From: Pseudoalteromonas flavipulchra NCIMB 2033 = ATCC BAA-314
Lineage (GTDB): Bacteria; Pseudomonadota; Gammaproteobacteria; Enterobacterales; Alteromonadaceae
NCBI GenBank assembly: GCA_000814665.1
Contig: JWIH01000009.1
Location: 124,001 to 188,000, forward strand
DNA: 64,000 nt
Direction of reading: 5' to 3'
The translations under genes and the position numbers were made by a program. The notes under the pieces are model-generated. The model searched no databases and had not been told where the DNA came from. It saw only the letters and a program-made list of their open reading frames with translations. Numbering within the stretch: position 1 is the stretch's first letter; each line of letters opens with the position of its first letter. Positions 19,239 to 29,200 of this stretch are shown in pieces.

Positions 19239-21147
19239 CTATTTGGCCTCTTAACTCACCACTTGGATTTGCTGGTGTATGCACATTTACGTAGTGACCA
19301 CCGCCTGCCAGAATCGCAAATATTTCCGCTGTCAATGCTGCATTGGCCGGAGCCATCCAGCGATTGGCATCACTACTATCTTGCATTAATGCCAATAACA
19401 CAGGGCCGTTTTCACCAGCAATGCCAGTATGTATATGCGCAGCCGTTGCATCAGCAACACCTGAGGTGAGGACTTGTAATTCAAGGTTGAAGCCGTTTCG
19501 ATTTACCAAAGCATATCCACTACCAGTGGCAGTGGTTGTAACGGCTGGGACTTCTTGCTCGCCACTCAATGGAAACGCTACCAACGTGTAGTTGTCAGTG
19601 AGGATCTGACCACGGAGTTCACCACTCGCATTTGCTGGTGTATGCACATTAACATAGTGACCACCTGATGCGAGTACCGCAAAAATCTCGGCGTTGATCA
19701 TGGTGTTGTCTGGCGTCATCCATACATTCGTATCATCGGTGCTTTGCTCAAGGCCAACTAACACATCACCATTCATGCCGATCCGGCCAGTATGAATATG
19801 TGCCGCAGTTGCATCCTCAACACCCATTGTCACTACACGAAGTTCAACTTCATAATCGTTCATGTTAACCAATGCGTAGCCATCCCCAGACGCCATGGTC
19901 GATACCGCAGGAACCTCTTGCTGACCTGAAAGCGCAAATGTAGCGAGCGCATAATTGCTGGTAAGAATTTGGCCACGTAACTCACCACTTGGATTGCTAG
20001 GAGTATGGACATTAACATAGTGACCACCTGATGCGAGTACCGCAAAAATCTCGGCGTTGATCATGGTGTTGTCTGGCGTCATCCATACATTCGTATCATC
20101 GGTGCTTTGCTCAAGGCCCACTAGAACATCACCATTCATGCCGATCCGGCCAGTATGAATATGTGCCGCCGTTGCATCCTCAACACCGCTAGTGACAACT
20201 CTGAGCTCTACTTCATAGTTATCTGTGTTAACAAGGGCATAGCCATCACCGGATGCCATTGTTGCTACTGCTGGCACTTCCTGTTTGCCGGATAAGTCAA
20301 ATGTCGCAACTGCGTAATTGTCCGTCAGGATTTGGCCGCGGATCTCACCATTTGGTAGCTCTGGCGTATGAACATTAACGTAGTGTCCACCCGAGAGCAA
20401 AACGTTCAACGTCGCTTCGTCGATCATCGTGTCATCTGGCGTTACCCAGTCTGTCATCACTTCGTCGTCTTGCTCTAACACCACAAGCACATCGCCGTTC
20501 ATACCAATGCGGCCAGTGTGAATATGTGCTGCTGTGGCATCATCAACGTCCATAGTGACCGCGCGAAGGTAAAGCTCGCCATCGGTGCTGTCGTATGACG
20601 CATAACCATACCCCATGGCACTACTTTCATTCATTGGCACCTGTTGTGAGCCATCTAATTTGAACGTGATCACGCTTACCATGTCAGGCACAATCTGAGC
20701 GCGTAACTCGCCGTTTGGAAAGGCTTCGGTGTGTAGATTGATATACCAATCACCATCCAACATATCCTCAATTAGATCCTCAGACAGATCTGTGATTGGA
20801 ATACTCACCTTATTATCATCTGAAGCTTCAAAGGCGAATGCCACATCGCCATTCGCCCCCAAATCACCATCGTGAATATGTGCAGCACTAAAACCTTCGA
20901 CGTCGCTGTAGTCGAGTGTTGCTCTGAATTGCATCAGATTTTCATCAAGCTCCACTGTTGCGGAAGCGGTTTGCATTGACGTATTCATCGGCACTTCTTG
21001 CTTTCCTGATAACATCAATTCAAAGGTCTTAGTCGCTGAAAACTCTTGGGCTGGCGGCGGTGGCGGAGGTGTAACAGTATCGTTATCGTCGTTATCGCTA
21101 CATGCCATAAGAAGCATGAGGCTGGCACTTACTATAAACTTTTTCAT
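19231..21147 (-). CDS. Lipoprotein with five tandem CHRD domains
   Basis: A 638-residue protein with a lipobox (LLMACSDN), a poly-proline tether (PPPPPP) and five tandem CHRD domains of about 121 residues. Each begins with a GxQEVP or GxQQVP motif and carries the AAHIH(T/D)G signature and a YVNVHT-like or YINLHT strand. CHRD domains occur in chordin and in many bacterial surface proteins; no enzyme activity is known. Domains 3 and 4 are nearly identical at DNA level, a sign of recent duplication. The ATG at 21147 follows CAGGATGAGTATA and is chosen over ATGs at 21156 and 21192 because the signal peptide starts there. The stop codon lies inside the end of a MITE-like element. Confidence 0.88.
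   Translation of the reverse strand: MKKFIVSASLMLLMACSDNDDNDTVTPPPPPPAQEFSATKTFELMLSGKQEVPMNTSMQTASATVELDENLMQFRATLDYSDVEGFSAAHIHDGDLGANGDVAFAFEASDDNKVSIPITDLSEDLIEDMLDGDWYINLHTEAFPNGELRAQIVPDMVSVITFKLDGSQQVPMNESSAMGYGYASYDSTDGELYLRAVTMDVDDATAAHIHTGRIGMNGDVLVVLEQDDEVMTDWVTPDDTMIDEATLNVLLSGGHYVNVHTPELPNGEIRGQILTDNYAVATFDLSGKQEVPAVATMASGDGYALVNTDNYEVELRVVTSGVEDATAAHIHTGRIGMNGDVLVGLEQSTDDTNVWMTPDNTMINAEIFAVLASGGHYVNVHTPSNPSGELRGQILTSNYALATFALSGQQEVPAVSTMASGDGYALVNMNDYEVELRVVTMGVEDATAAHIHTGRIGMNGDVLVGLEQSTDDTNVWMTPDNTMINAEIFAVLASGGHYVNVHTPANASGELRGQILTDNYTLVAFPLSGEQEVPAVTTTATGSGYALVNRNGFNLELQVLTSGVADATAAHIHTGIAGENGPVLLALMQDSSDANRWMAPANAALTAEIFAILAGGGHYVNVHTPANPSGELRGQIVN
19646..19755. repeat. Identical 110-bp block in CHRD domain 4 coding DNA
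   Basis: This block is identical by eye to 20009-20118, 363 bases (121 codons) away, inside the CHRD gene. It is an internal tandem duplication of one domain. Confidence 0.85.
20009..20118. repeat. Identical 110-bp block in CHRD domain 3 coding DNA
   Basis: Partner of 19646-19755. The surrounding domain sequence is similar but not identical, so the exact match marks either a very recent duplication or gene conversion. Confidence 0.85.
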
Positions 21148-21465
21148 TATACTCATCCTGTAGACTCGGTTAAAAAGAATGACTTTTGTCACCTATAGCT
21201 AACCCTTACGAACAGGTTTGAATAAAAGTTCATCAAATTTGCAAAATTATTGTATATTTTTTGTCTGTACCTAATTGCGCCAACTGCAATACCAACTTTT
21301 GCCTGTTCATCCATTGATACCGATGATACTAACGCTTGAATGGCATTACATTCAGCTCAGTGATATCAATGAATTTCTCACAATAATTGTGAAACCTCAT
21401 TGCCATATAAGAGTCATCTTTTTGTGATTAAGTAGCTGCTTTAACAATAATAATCAGGATATTTT
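21148..21465. other. Intergenic region between divergent lipoprotein genes
   Basis: These 318 bases separate the CHRD lipoprotein (minus) and the choice-of-anchor-I lipoprotein (plus). They should carry both promoters. Short repeats such as ATTGATACCGATGATACTAA and TGATATCAATGAA are present, but I could not assign an operator. Confidence 0.45.
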
Positions 21466-23313
21466 ATGTTTAAGCACTCACTTATCGCGCTCTCTTTGCT
21501 TGCTCTTCTCACTGGCTGTTCACTTGATGGTGACGATGGCGCTACAGGCTCGCAAGGGCAACAAGGCGTTGCCGGACAAGATGGTAACGATGGACAAAAT
21601 GGTTCAAATGGCTCCGACGGCCAAGATGGGGCAAACGGACAAGACGGAACCAATGGTACTAACGCCAATAGCGTGCTTGAAATAAGTCTTGTGGGACGCG
21701 CAGTGCTTAATGCAGAAAGCCCTGAAGGCGCCGCTGAAATTGTCGCTTACCAAGCATCCAAAAAATGGATATATGCCATTAATAGTTCAGGCAGTGCCGC
21801 TGTGGTTGAAGTTATTCCAGCAACCAGCTTTGATACGGCCGCTCTGGTCAAAAACAATGAAGGTGTTATTACCGCTACAAATTTAACATCAGCCATGACA
21901 ATCAACTTAAACGACAATACCCCCGGCGACGCAAACAGTATTGCAGTTGACGAAAACAACCAACTATTGGCAGTTGCAATGGCTGCCAAGACTACGGGTG
22001 ACGCAGGACAAATCGCTTTTTATGATATCTCAGGCGCAACTCCGGCCTTTGTTAAAAATGTAACGGCAGGTGCACTACCTGATATGGTTACCTTTACTCA
22101 TGATGGCAACAAGGTCGTGGTCGCAAATGAAGGGGAACCCGCAGGTGACTACAGCGTTGATCCTGAAGGTAGCATCAGCATTATCAACATTACAAATGGC
22201 GTAGTTGCAAATACAGCAACACAATTAAACTTTAGCGCATTTAACACCAAGCAAGCTGAGCTAGAAGCACAAGGCATTGTCTTCGCCAATCCAACTGGTC
22301 GCACTATCAATGGCAAACTTATTAATACGACAGTTGCGATGGATTTAGAACCGGAATATGTCACCATCTCTAAAGACAACCGCTTCGCTTATGTTTCAAT
22401 CCAAGAAAACAACGCACTCGCTATCGTAGATCTCAGTGACAATAGCCTTAATTTAGTCGGTTTTGGATTCAAAGACTGGTCTAATTACACCATAGATGCC
22501 TCGGATAAAGATAAAAAGATCAACTTTAAAAAGTATCCCGGTCTTTACGGCATGTATCAGCCAGACACTATCTCTAGCTACACGTGGAAAGGCGCTAACT
22601 TTATTGTCTCTGCTAACGAAGGTGATGGTAGAGAATACTTTTTTGATGCTGCCGATGAAGCCGACTGTACCGCGAAAGGTGGTCTAGATTACGATAAAGA
22701 CGATGGCTGTTTAGCGTACATTGATGAGAGCCGTGCCGAAGATCTTACCTTAGCAAGCAACTTTGCTTATCTTAATAATGACGATGACGACATTGGTCGC
22801 CTTAAAGTCACAACGGTGAAAGGCGATGAAAATAATGACGGCCAATATGAAGCGCTGTACACCTATGGTGCACGTTCATTCACCATTTGGGATAGCAACG
22901 GCCTTGTGGTGTTCGACTCAGGCGATCAAATCGAGCGGATCACAGCCTCCGTGCATGGCGCACAATTTAACAATGATGAAGACACCAATGAAGGCGATAC
23001 GCGCTCCGATGCAAAAGGCCCAGAGCCGGAAGCACTAGCGCTAGGTCAAATTGGTGAACGCACTTTTGCATTCGTTGGCTTAGAGCGTATGGGTAGTATC
23101 ATGGTTTACGATATCACCAACCCTTACGATGTTAAGTTTGAAGATTATTTTTACAACCGCGGATTAGTTGAAGATGCCGAAATCAGTGGCGACTTAGCCC
23201 CAGAGGGCATGGCATTTATTCCTGCCGACAAAAGTGCAACTGGCGAAGCCTTATTGGTGATCGGTAATGAAATTTCCGGCTCAGTTGCAGTATGGCAAAT
23301 CGCTGAAAAATAA
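21466..23313 (+). CDS. Choice-of-anchor I domain lipoprotein with collagen-like N-terminal repeat
   Basis: A 615-residue lipoprotein (lipobox LLTGCSLD). Residues about 22-66 are a collagen-like Gly-X-Y run rich in GQDG and GSNG, a flexible surface stalk. The remainder is a beta-propeller-like region of the choice-of-anchor I type, with ANEGDGREYFFD as a recognisable stretch and late VGLERMGSIMVYDI and LLVIGNEISGSVAVW. Such proteins are extracellular and sometimes called alkaline-phosphatase-like, but activity is unproven. The start follows CAGGATATTTT. It is monocistronic and followed by REP array D. Confidence 0.8.
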   Translation: MFKHSLIALSLLALLTGCSLDGDDGATGSQGQQGVAGQDGNDGQNGSNGSDGQDGANGQDGTNGTNANSVLEISLVGRAVLNAESPEGAAEIVAYQASKKWIYAINSSGSAAVVEVIPATSFDTAALVKNNEGVITATNLTSAMTINLNDNTPGDANSIAVDENNQLLAVAMAAKTTGDAGQIAFYDISGATPAFVKNVTAGALPDMVTFTHDGNKVVVANEGEPAGDYSVDPEGSISIINITNGVVANTATQLNFSAFNTKQAELEAQGIVFANPTGRTINGKLINTTVAMDLEPEYVTISKDNRFAYVSIQENNALAIVDLSDNSLNLVGFGFKDWSNYTIDASDKDKKINFKKYPGLYGMYQPDTISSYTWKGANFIVSANEGDGREYFFDAADEADCTAKGGLDYDKDDGCLAYIDESRAEDLTLASNFAYLNNDDDDIGRLKVTTVKGDENNDGQYEALYTYGARSFTIWDSNGLVVFDSGDQIERITASVHGAQFNNDEDTNEGDTRSDAKGPEPEALALGQIGERTFAFVGLERMGSIMVYDITNPYDVKFEDYFYNRGLVEDAEISGDLAPEGMAFIPADKSATGEALLVIGNEISGSVAVWQIAEK

Positions 23314-23331
23314 AGCATTCACATTAGTCGC

Positions 23332-23670
23332 TGTGGGAGCCGCTTTACGCGGCGATCTTGATGAAAAGCTCGCGGGGTGAACCCGCTCCTACACCATATT
23401 CAAGCCTTTGGTGGGAGCCACTTTATACGGCGATTATTGGGGAAAAGCTCGCGGGTGAACCCGCTCCCACACCATATTCAGCCTTTGGTGTGAGCCACTT
23501 TACGCGCCGATTTTGATGAAAAGCTCGCGGGGTGAACCCGCTCCTACACCATATTCAAGCCTTTGGTGGGAGGCGCTTTACGCGGCGATTGCAAGCGTAA
23601 AGATCGCGGGGTGAACCCGCTCCTACACCATATTCAAGCCTTTGGTGGGAGCCACTTTATGCAGCGATTA
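23332..23670. repeat. REP/BIME-type repeat array D
   Basis: About four inverted pairs with a linker variant distinct from arrays B and C (ACACCATATTCAAGCCTTTGG; TTGATGAAAAGCTC). It fills the space between two converging genes and ends six bases from the chemoreceptor gene end. Confidence 0.9.
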
Positions 23671-23675
23671 TTAAG

Positions 23676-24974
23676 TTATTCTGACAATCCTTTGACCGTA
23701 CTTGTGAGGTTTTCTGCGCCTTGCTTTATTTCATTCATCACTTTATTCACTTCATCGATTTGTGCAAGACCAAGCTCTGTGCTTTCAGACACCGTATTCA
23801 TCAGTGCGGTGGCTTCTTTAGTTAACACTTCATTCTGATTTACCACATCATTGATTTCGTTGGTCGACTGCGAAGTACGTGCTGCCAAGCTTCTTACTTC
23901 GTCGGCTACCACCGCAAACCCTCTTCCCTGCTCACCCGCTCTGGCGGCTTCTATCGCTGCATTTAACGCAAGTAGGTTAGTTTGCTCTGCAATCGCGCTG
24001 ATGGTAGACACAATTGCCGAAATCCCTTTTGACTGTTCATTAAGCTGTGCTATTGCGGCCATTGCACTTTGCACTTGATTAGAAATAAGCCCTGAGGTAC
24101 TAACAGACTCTTGCAACAGCAAGCTCGCACGGGCCGCTATTTGCTCAGTTTGCTCTGATGTCACCTGCGCAACCTCAGCTGCTTGTGCGACTCGATGCGC
24201 TTTTTGCACCCGCGCCGTGATATTTGTTGCGAACTTTATCACTTTAATGACTTTGCCATGTTCATCAAAGATAGGGTTATACGTTGCTTCAATCCAAATA
24301 TCTTCGCCATGTTTACCTAAGCGATGAAAGCGACCACTTTTATGCTGGCCTTTTGCCAGCTCTTGCCAAAAATGTGGCTGCTCTTTATAAAAGCTGTCGT
24401 CACAGAACATTCGATGATGCTGACCTTTAATCTCACTGAGTTTATAACCCACAGTTGCCGTGAAATTTGGATTCGCATCTAAAATAACGCCCTCGGGTGT
24501 AAACTCTATGGTTGCCATGGACTTATTGAGTGCGTTAGCTATCGCTTCTTGTGCTGTTATAGTGAGCTTTTCTGCTGTGATGTCATTCGCAATTTTAACA
24601 ATACGGGTCACTTTGCCATTTTCTTCAACCGGAAAATAGGTCGCATCGAGCCAAACTACGTCACCTGCTTTGGTAAAGCGCTCAAAATTACCAAACTGAG
24701 CTTGGCCACGTTGAAGGCTTGCCCAGAAACTACGATATTCAGAAGAATTTACATAGTCCTTATGGCAAAAAATACGATGGTGCTGTCCTATCACTTCAGC
24801 CTCTGTGTAACCCACGACAGCGAGAAAATGTTGATTAACAGCAGCGATTTGACCATCGGGTGTAAATTCAATTTTTGCGACCGCTTCATCAATCGCAGAA
24901 AGTAATGCCCGAGCACGGTTGAGTTCAGCGGTCAAATTTTCAACTTCTTGATTTGGCTTTCGAAAAAAGTTCAT
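23676..24974 (-). CDS. Cytoplasmic PAS-PAS chemoreceptor (MCP signalling domain)
   Basis: A 432-residue protein without membrane segments. Two PAS domains (about residues 25-135 and 150-255) share the sequence pattern GQHHRxFC, followed by W-rich strands and [12 protein letters not shown] or [12 protein letters not shown]. The C-terminal half is the MCP hairpin with [20 protein letters not shown] and [23 protein letters not shown]-type receptors of this design (Aer/energy-sensing group) often bind flavin or haem; none is proven here. A shortened signalling domain ends at GLSE. The start follows ACGGAATAGCTT. Confidence 0.9.
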   Translation of the reverse strand: MNFFRKPNQEVENLTAELNRARALLSAIDEAVAKIEFTPDGQIAAVNQHFLAVVGYTEAEVIGQHHRIFCHKDYVNSSEYRSFWASLQRGQAQFGNFERFTKAGDVVWLDATYFPVEENGKVTRIVKIANDITAEKLTITAQEAIANALNKSMATIEFTPEGVILDANPNFTATVGYKLSEIKGQHHRMFCDDSFYKEQPHFWQELAKGQHKSGRFHRLGKHGEDIWIEATYNPIFDEHGKVIKVIKFATNITARVQKAHRVAQAAEVAQVTSEQTEQIAARASLLLQESVSTSGLISNQVQSAMAAIAQLNEQSKGISAIVSTISAIAEQTNLLALNAAIEAARAGEQGRGFAVVADEVRSLAARTSQSTNEINDVVNQNEVLTKEATALMNTVSESTELGLAQIDEVNKVMNEIKQGAENLTSTVKGLSE

Positions 24975-25085
24975 AAGCTATTCCGTAACAAACAATATGC
25001 ATGACTGCATTATTATCATAATTTTGGTAATAAAGTATGAATTATAGATAAGAAAGTGGAATTTGGCGTTCTAGCATACCCACCA

Positions 25086-25129
25086 AAATAAAAACAAGTC
25101 GCGCGCTTACCACACAAGCAACGCGACTT
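25086..25129 (-). terminator. Rho-independent terminator of M6 protease gene
   Basis: On the minus strand an 8-bp stem AAGTCGCG/CGCGACTT encloses an 18-base loop and is followed by GTTTTTATTTT. It starts about 45 bases after the stop codon at 25172. Confidence 0.75.
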
Positions 25130-25171
25130 GGCATTATATCAATTGTATTGACTAACCAGTGCTTTGGATAA

Positions 25172-27079
25172 CTACTTCTGTACCGTTAGACGGTAGTCAC
25201 CCGCACCGCTATATGAATAAACCAAAATGCGGTAATAACCTGAATTTGCCGTATAGTTAATTGACTCTTGTGAGGTTGGCGTCTCCGAAATAGCAACTTG
25301 TTGCCATGTACCACCTTGCCAAGCTTCGAGTTTCAAGTCGAAGTCTGCGTTCGCTGGTCCCTCTAAAGTAAGTGCTATTGTGCCACCGCTGTACTGAAAC
25401 CAACTGCCGTCAGGTTGTATGGCTTGTTGCTTGGCTGCTAAGTATCCTGTGTAAACATCTCCCGCTGGTGGTGGGGTTGTACTACCGCTTACGGTAAATT
25501 GGATCTCTGCAGCGGGATCAGAAATATTGCTGATAGATAAGCCAGAGTCGCTTCCATTCCACCATAGGGCATTCGTCCCTTTGCTACTCAACGCATTCGG
25601 CAGTGTGGCACTAAACTCTCCTGCCACATCAAATAAATCGCCATTATCCCCGCGGTTGCGACCATTTTCAGGATCTCGTTTGGCATCACCATGCTCCATT
25701 TGGATATACGGACGCCATTCATTCGAGTTATTGCCCGCGGGATCAACGTGCCAAATAGCCAAGCCAGAATCGAGTTGCTCTGAGTTTTGTCCCGATTGAT
25801 GAATAGCCTCAATGTAAAAGGCTTCATTTGTGTTACTTGGGTTGGTCCATTTATATGAGCTATTAGCGCCCGAAGTATGACTTAGCCTTCCCGTTGGGGC
25901 ATTTGCATTTACGGCTGGATTAAGTTCAGTTACCGTATCCCAACCAGCTATTGCTCTAAAGTGTGCGACAGGTGGCGTCGGCTTAAAACGGTTGGAAGCA
26001 CCAATCGCGCCAAATCCCATAACGCCAAAACTTGCGACTGAGCCTTCTGAGCTGCCGTCATAATCATAAAGATCGGGCCAATTTGTAATTAAGTGACCTG
26101 ACTCATGTACAAAGGTGCCAATTGCAAGGCTATTTCCCATATCCGTGATTTGATAGCGATCGGTACACACGCTATCAGCACAAAAACGTGGACTGAGTCT
26201 TGCCATGTGTGGCCACAGACCTTTAGACCATGCACTATCAGAGTTGCCAGCATAAAAAATATTTAATCCACGGATCTGCCCACTACTATTTGTAGTCAGC
26301 GAGCTAAAATCAAATCCCTGTTGAAATTCAAGCCAATTTAGCGCTTCTTTTATAAGTTCTTGCGAGCGTACCGTTGAGCTTAATGCACTATCCGCATAAT
26401 ACGCTTTGTTTTTCTTTGCGGTGTAATAAGCCGTTACCGTATTGGTATAATCGAGCTTGCCACCAGAGACCGACGAAAAATACCCTCTTACTGACTGCGC
26501 GTTACCAAATTCATTGTAATTTTGGTCATTTAAAAAACGCTCAACTTGCGCTTTTGTGATAGTGCCGCGCTCATCAGGGAAATCAATGATGATGGTTAAC
26601 CCTTTTACTTGACCGCTGATCTCGGCATTCAACGCCGTTTCATTGTTATTGCGTTCAAACTGATGCGTATGTACCAAGTCGGCAGATGTTTGGTTTTGAC
26701 CCAACATTACCTGCTGCGCCGCTTTTACCTTTTTTGCAATAGCAGTTGAGGATAGTCCTTGCTGCATAGCATTTACTGAGTGACGTTGTATGCCTTGCTT
26801 GTTGCGTTTGGTCACAAGCTTACCTGTAGATATAAGCTGCTCACCATCGACTGATACCTGTGCGTAAGCCATGCCTTTAAGTGAGGCATCATACACCACA
26901 AGCTCGCCGTCAAGTGTGCGCTGCTGAGCAAAGTAAGTATTACCATTAAGAATAAGAGTGATCACCTCACCACTTGGTTGGGTAAATTGGTACTGTTCGT
27001 TTTTATAAGGGATCGCCGCGTTTACTGCGACACTGGTTGCCAATAATGACGTTGCGATAATTGCTGATGTTAATTTCAT
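25172..27079 (-). CDS. Secreted M6-family (immune inhibitor A-like) metalloprotease
   Basis: A 635-residue protein with a Sec signal peptide (cleavage near AVNAA, residue 22). The propeptide is followed by the M6 catalytic core: GLNIFYAGNS, then VHESGHLITNWPDLYDYD, carrying HExxH and the downstream aspartate ligand region, then GVMGFG as the Met-turn-like stretch. C-terminal to about residue 535 is a pre-peptidase-type beta domain (WFQYSGGTIALTLEGP ... YYRILVYSYSGAGDYRLTV). This type is secreted to degrade host or environmental proteins. The start follows AGGAAAGGAAAA. It is monocistronic with its own terminator. Confidence 0.87.
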   Translation of the reverse strand: MKLTSAIIATSLLATSVAVNAAIPYKNEQYQFTQPSGEVITLILNGNTYFAQQRTLDGELVVYDASLKGMAYAQVSVDGEQLISTGKLVTKRNKQGIQRHSVNAMQQGLSSTAIAKKVKAAQQVMLGQNQTSADLVHTHQFERNNNETALNAEISGQVKGLTIIIDFPDERGTITKAQVERFLNDQNYNEFGNAQSVRGYFSSVSGGKLDYTNTVTAYYTAKKNKAYYADSALSSTVRSQELIKEALNWLEFQQGFDFSSLTTNSSGQIRGLNIFYAGNSDSAWSKGLWPHMARLSPRFCADSVCTDRYQITDMGNSLAIGTFVHESGHLITNWPDLYDYDGSSEGSVASFGVMGFGAIGASNRFKPTPPVAHFRAIAGWDTVTELNPAVNANAPTGRLSHTSGANSSYKWTNPSNTNEAFYIEAIHQSGQNSEQLDSGLAIWHVDPAGNNSNEWRPYIQMEHGDAKRDPENGRNRGDNGDLFDVAGEFSATLPNALSSKGTNALWWNGSDSGLSISNISDPAAEIQFTVSGSTTPPPAGDVYTGYLAAKQQAIQPDGSWFQYSGGTIALTLEGPANADFDLKLEAWQGGTWQQVAISETPTSQESINYTANSGYYRILVYSYSGAGDYRLTVQK

Positions 27080-27244
27080 TTTTCCTTTCCTAGGTTACAT
27101 GTTGTACAACTCATTAACATACAGAATGGATACAAAATTGCAACAACTCTCAAACCATTAAAGGTACAAAATTTATCAACCAGATAAATAACAAATAGTT
27201 ACATCGATTGTAATTCCATCATTTTAGAAGCTTTATATTTCAAA

Positions 27245-27516
27245 GTGAGCAAAAAAAATCCGTTTAAACTATTTTTTTCAATTTTTAGTTTACAAGTACT
27301 AAACATTACATTAGCATTGGTCTCGTTCCTTTGGGGCTGCACCTTTTTACCTGCGTATCTAGGCGTGCCTAAAGTCACAATTGAACTCCCGAGAAGTAGA
27401 GCTTGCCGACTGGGATGTTGGCATTATTGGGATTTCCTTGGCACAGCTTGTTGCTATTGGAGTTTTTATGCAGGCCAGATGGCCTGCTTTTTTTTGTCCA
27501 AAATTCGCCATCTAAG
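27245..27516 (+). pseudogene. Possible frameshifted small membrane-protein gene
   Basis: A GTG start opens a frame reading FKLFFSIFSLQVLNITLALV then FLWGCTFLPAYLGVP, which looks like a membrane segment. After about base 27390 this frame turns cysteine- and tryptophan-rich, while the next frame reads VELADWDVGIIGISLAQLVA, again protein-like, ending at a TAA at 27516. The two halves together would make one small membrane protein if a single base were missing or added. No good ribosome-binding site is seen. I am not sure this is a gene. The rest of 27080-27587 has no other coding candidate. Confidence 0.3.
27470..27495 (+). terminator. Strong rho-independent terminator
   Basis: A perfect 7-bp stem GCAGGCC/GGCCTGC with loop AGAT is followed by eight T residues. 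It lies near the end of the possible frameshifted gene and 92 bases before nudB. Confidence 0.85.
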
Positions 27517-27587
27517 CTTTATACCAATTGCCGAGTGCAACTCAACTGGTTAAACTCAAAGCACATGTTCCTGATTTGATGTAAACC

Positions 27588-28028
27588 ATGTCGGCGCTAC
27601 GTAAACCCGTTTCGGTATTGGTCGTAATATACAACGAGCATAATGAGTTTTTGCTATTACAAAGAGCAGACGATAAACACTTTTGGCAATCAGTCACTGG
27701 GGGAGTAGATCCCGGTGAAACTCCAATCACTACCGCGTATCGAGAGTTAAAAGAAGAGACCGGTATTGACGCCGCGGCGCTTGGGATCACCATCCACTCG
27801 CATAATAAAACGAATCAATACACTATAAGACCGCAGTGGCGCCATCGTTATGAGCCGGGTGTTACCATAAACACTGAGCATGTTTTTAGTATCCAAGTAC
27901 CGTCAGGGATCAGTGTGGTACTTGCTGAAGATGAACATACAGACTTTATTTGGCTTAACAAAACACACGCTTGTGAACGCGTCTGGTCCCCAAGCAATCG
28001 ACAGGAAATAGAACTCATAGGAGTATGA
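27588..28028 (+). CDS. nudB: Dihydroneopterin triphosphate pyrophosphohydrolase-like Nudix hydrolase
   Basis: A 146-residue Nudix protein. The Nudix box GGVDPGETPITTAYRELKEE (about residues 38-57) has all catalytic residues. The flanking sequence RKPVSVLVVIY, FWQSVTGG, RHRYEPGVTINTEHVF and the late SPSNRQEIE are characteristic of NudB, which removes pyrophosphate from dihydroneopterin triphosphate in folate synthesis. The gene is placed 7 bases ahead of an aldolase-like gene rather than in the usual aspS-nudB-ruvC neighbourhood. The ribosome-binding site is weak. Confidence 0.82.
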   Translation: MSALRKPVSVLVVIYNEHNEFLLLQRADDKHFWQSVTGGVDPGETPITTAYRELKEETGIDAAALGITIHSHNKTNQYTIRPQWRHRYEPGVTINTEHVFSIQVPSGISVVLAEDEHTDFIWLNKTHACERVWSPSNRQEIELIGV

Positions 28029-28035
28029 TTGAGCT

Positions 28036-29157
28036 ATGTTTACGACATTAGGATCTTTACAAACACCATGTTTAGTTGTTGATAAAATTGCTTTTTTGCA
28101 TAACCTTTCGCGTATGGAAAAGCATCTTGATGCTTTTAATGTGGCCCTTCGCCCACATTTGAAAACGGTAAAATCCATTGCAGCCGCAAGCTATATTTTG
28201 GCCGACAAACAAGCGGGATGTACGGTTTCCACTCTAAAAGAAGCAGAAACATTTGCAGCGGAAGGTTACACTAATATCACTTATGCGGTGGGGATCACAG
28301 AAGATAAGCTACAACGCGTTCTAGCCCTAATCAACCAAGGTGTCAACCTAACCATACTGCTAGACAGTATGGAACAAGCCATGCTTGTCTCGCAATTTTG
28401 CTCGGAAAATGAGTGCACGATTCCTTGCTTGATAGAAATAGACTGTGACGGACATCGCGCAGGACTTAGCCCTAAAAACAAAGAAATCGTGACCATCGCA
28501 ACCATACTGGAAAGCAGTGGTTTATATCGGGGTTTACTAACGCATGCCGGTGGCTCATACGCGTGTAGCACGGCCGAGCAGCTAATACAGTTTGCTGAGA
28601 AAGAGCGCTCAGCAGTTGTGGCTGCCGCGTCCATGCTGGAAGAGGCAGGGATCACCACAACAGTGCTGAGTATTGGCTCTACCCCAACAACACTGTCAAC
28701 GCAAAACCTCGATGGGATCACTGAAGTGCGAGCTGGGGTCTATACATTCTTCGACCTTGTTATGGCTGGTATCGGCATATGTGACATCGAGGATATTGCA
28801 CTAAGCGTGCTAACGCGTGTCACTGGTATCAAGCGTAGTGAAAATAAGCTCTTTATAGATGCAGGCTGGATGGCGCTTTCAAGAGACAGAGGTACCGCGA
28901 GTCAAGCGTTTGATTGCGGCTATGGCCTCGTTTGTGACCAAGCAGGTAATTTGCTGCCTGGGCTCAAAGTAACCTCGGCAAATCAAGAACATGGCGTTAT
29001 TGAATGTGAACCCGGCTTCACCTTACCAGACATGAAACATGGTGACCTACTACGTATTTTACCAAATCATGCATGTGCAACAGCCGCTCAGCACTCGGGC
29101 TATCATGTGTTAAGTCATGATGATATCGAGTTTTGGCCAAGATTTGGGGGGTGGTGA
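28036..29157 (+). CDS. D-threonine aldolase / D-serine dehydratase-family PLP enzyme
   Basis: A 373-residue fold-type III PLP enzyme. The motif LRPHLKTVK (residues about 38-46) contains the PLP lysine in the RPHxKT context of this family. The C-terminal LPNHACATA (about 343-351) supplies the histidine and cysteine that bind a divalent metal in D-serine dehydratases and D-threonine aldolases. Family members cleave or dehydrate D-beta-hydroxy amino acids. The gene follows nudB with a 7-base gap and an AGGAG-type site overlapping its end, so both are probably co-transcribed. The exact substrate is undetermined. Confidence 0.82.
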   Translation: MFTTLGSLQTPCLVVDKIAFLHNLSRMEKHLDAFNVALRPHLKTVKSIAAASYILADKQAGCTVSTLKEAETFAAEGYTNITYAVGITEDKLQRVLALINQGVNLTILLDSMEQAMLVSQFCSENECTIPCLIEIDCDGHRAGLSPKNKEIVTIATILESSGLYRGLLTHAGGSYACSTAEQLIQFAEKERSAVVAAASMLEEAGITTTVLSIGSTPTTLSTQNLDGITEVRAGVYTFFDLVMAGIGICDIEDIALSVLTRVTGIKRSENKLFIDAGWMALSRDRGTASQAFDCGYGLVCDQAGNLLPGLKVTSANQEHGVIECEPGFTLPDMKHGDLLRILPNHACATAAQHSGYHVLSHDDIEFWPRFGGW

Positions 29158-29200
29158 TAGCTGTACCGCCCGACACAGGATCAGGAGCATGCTTAGTGGA

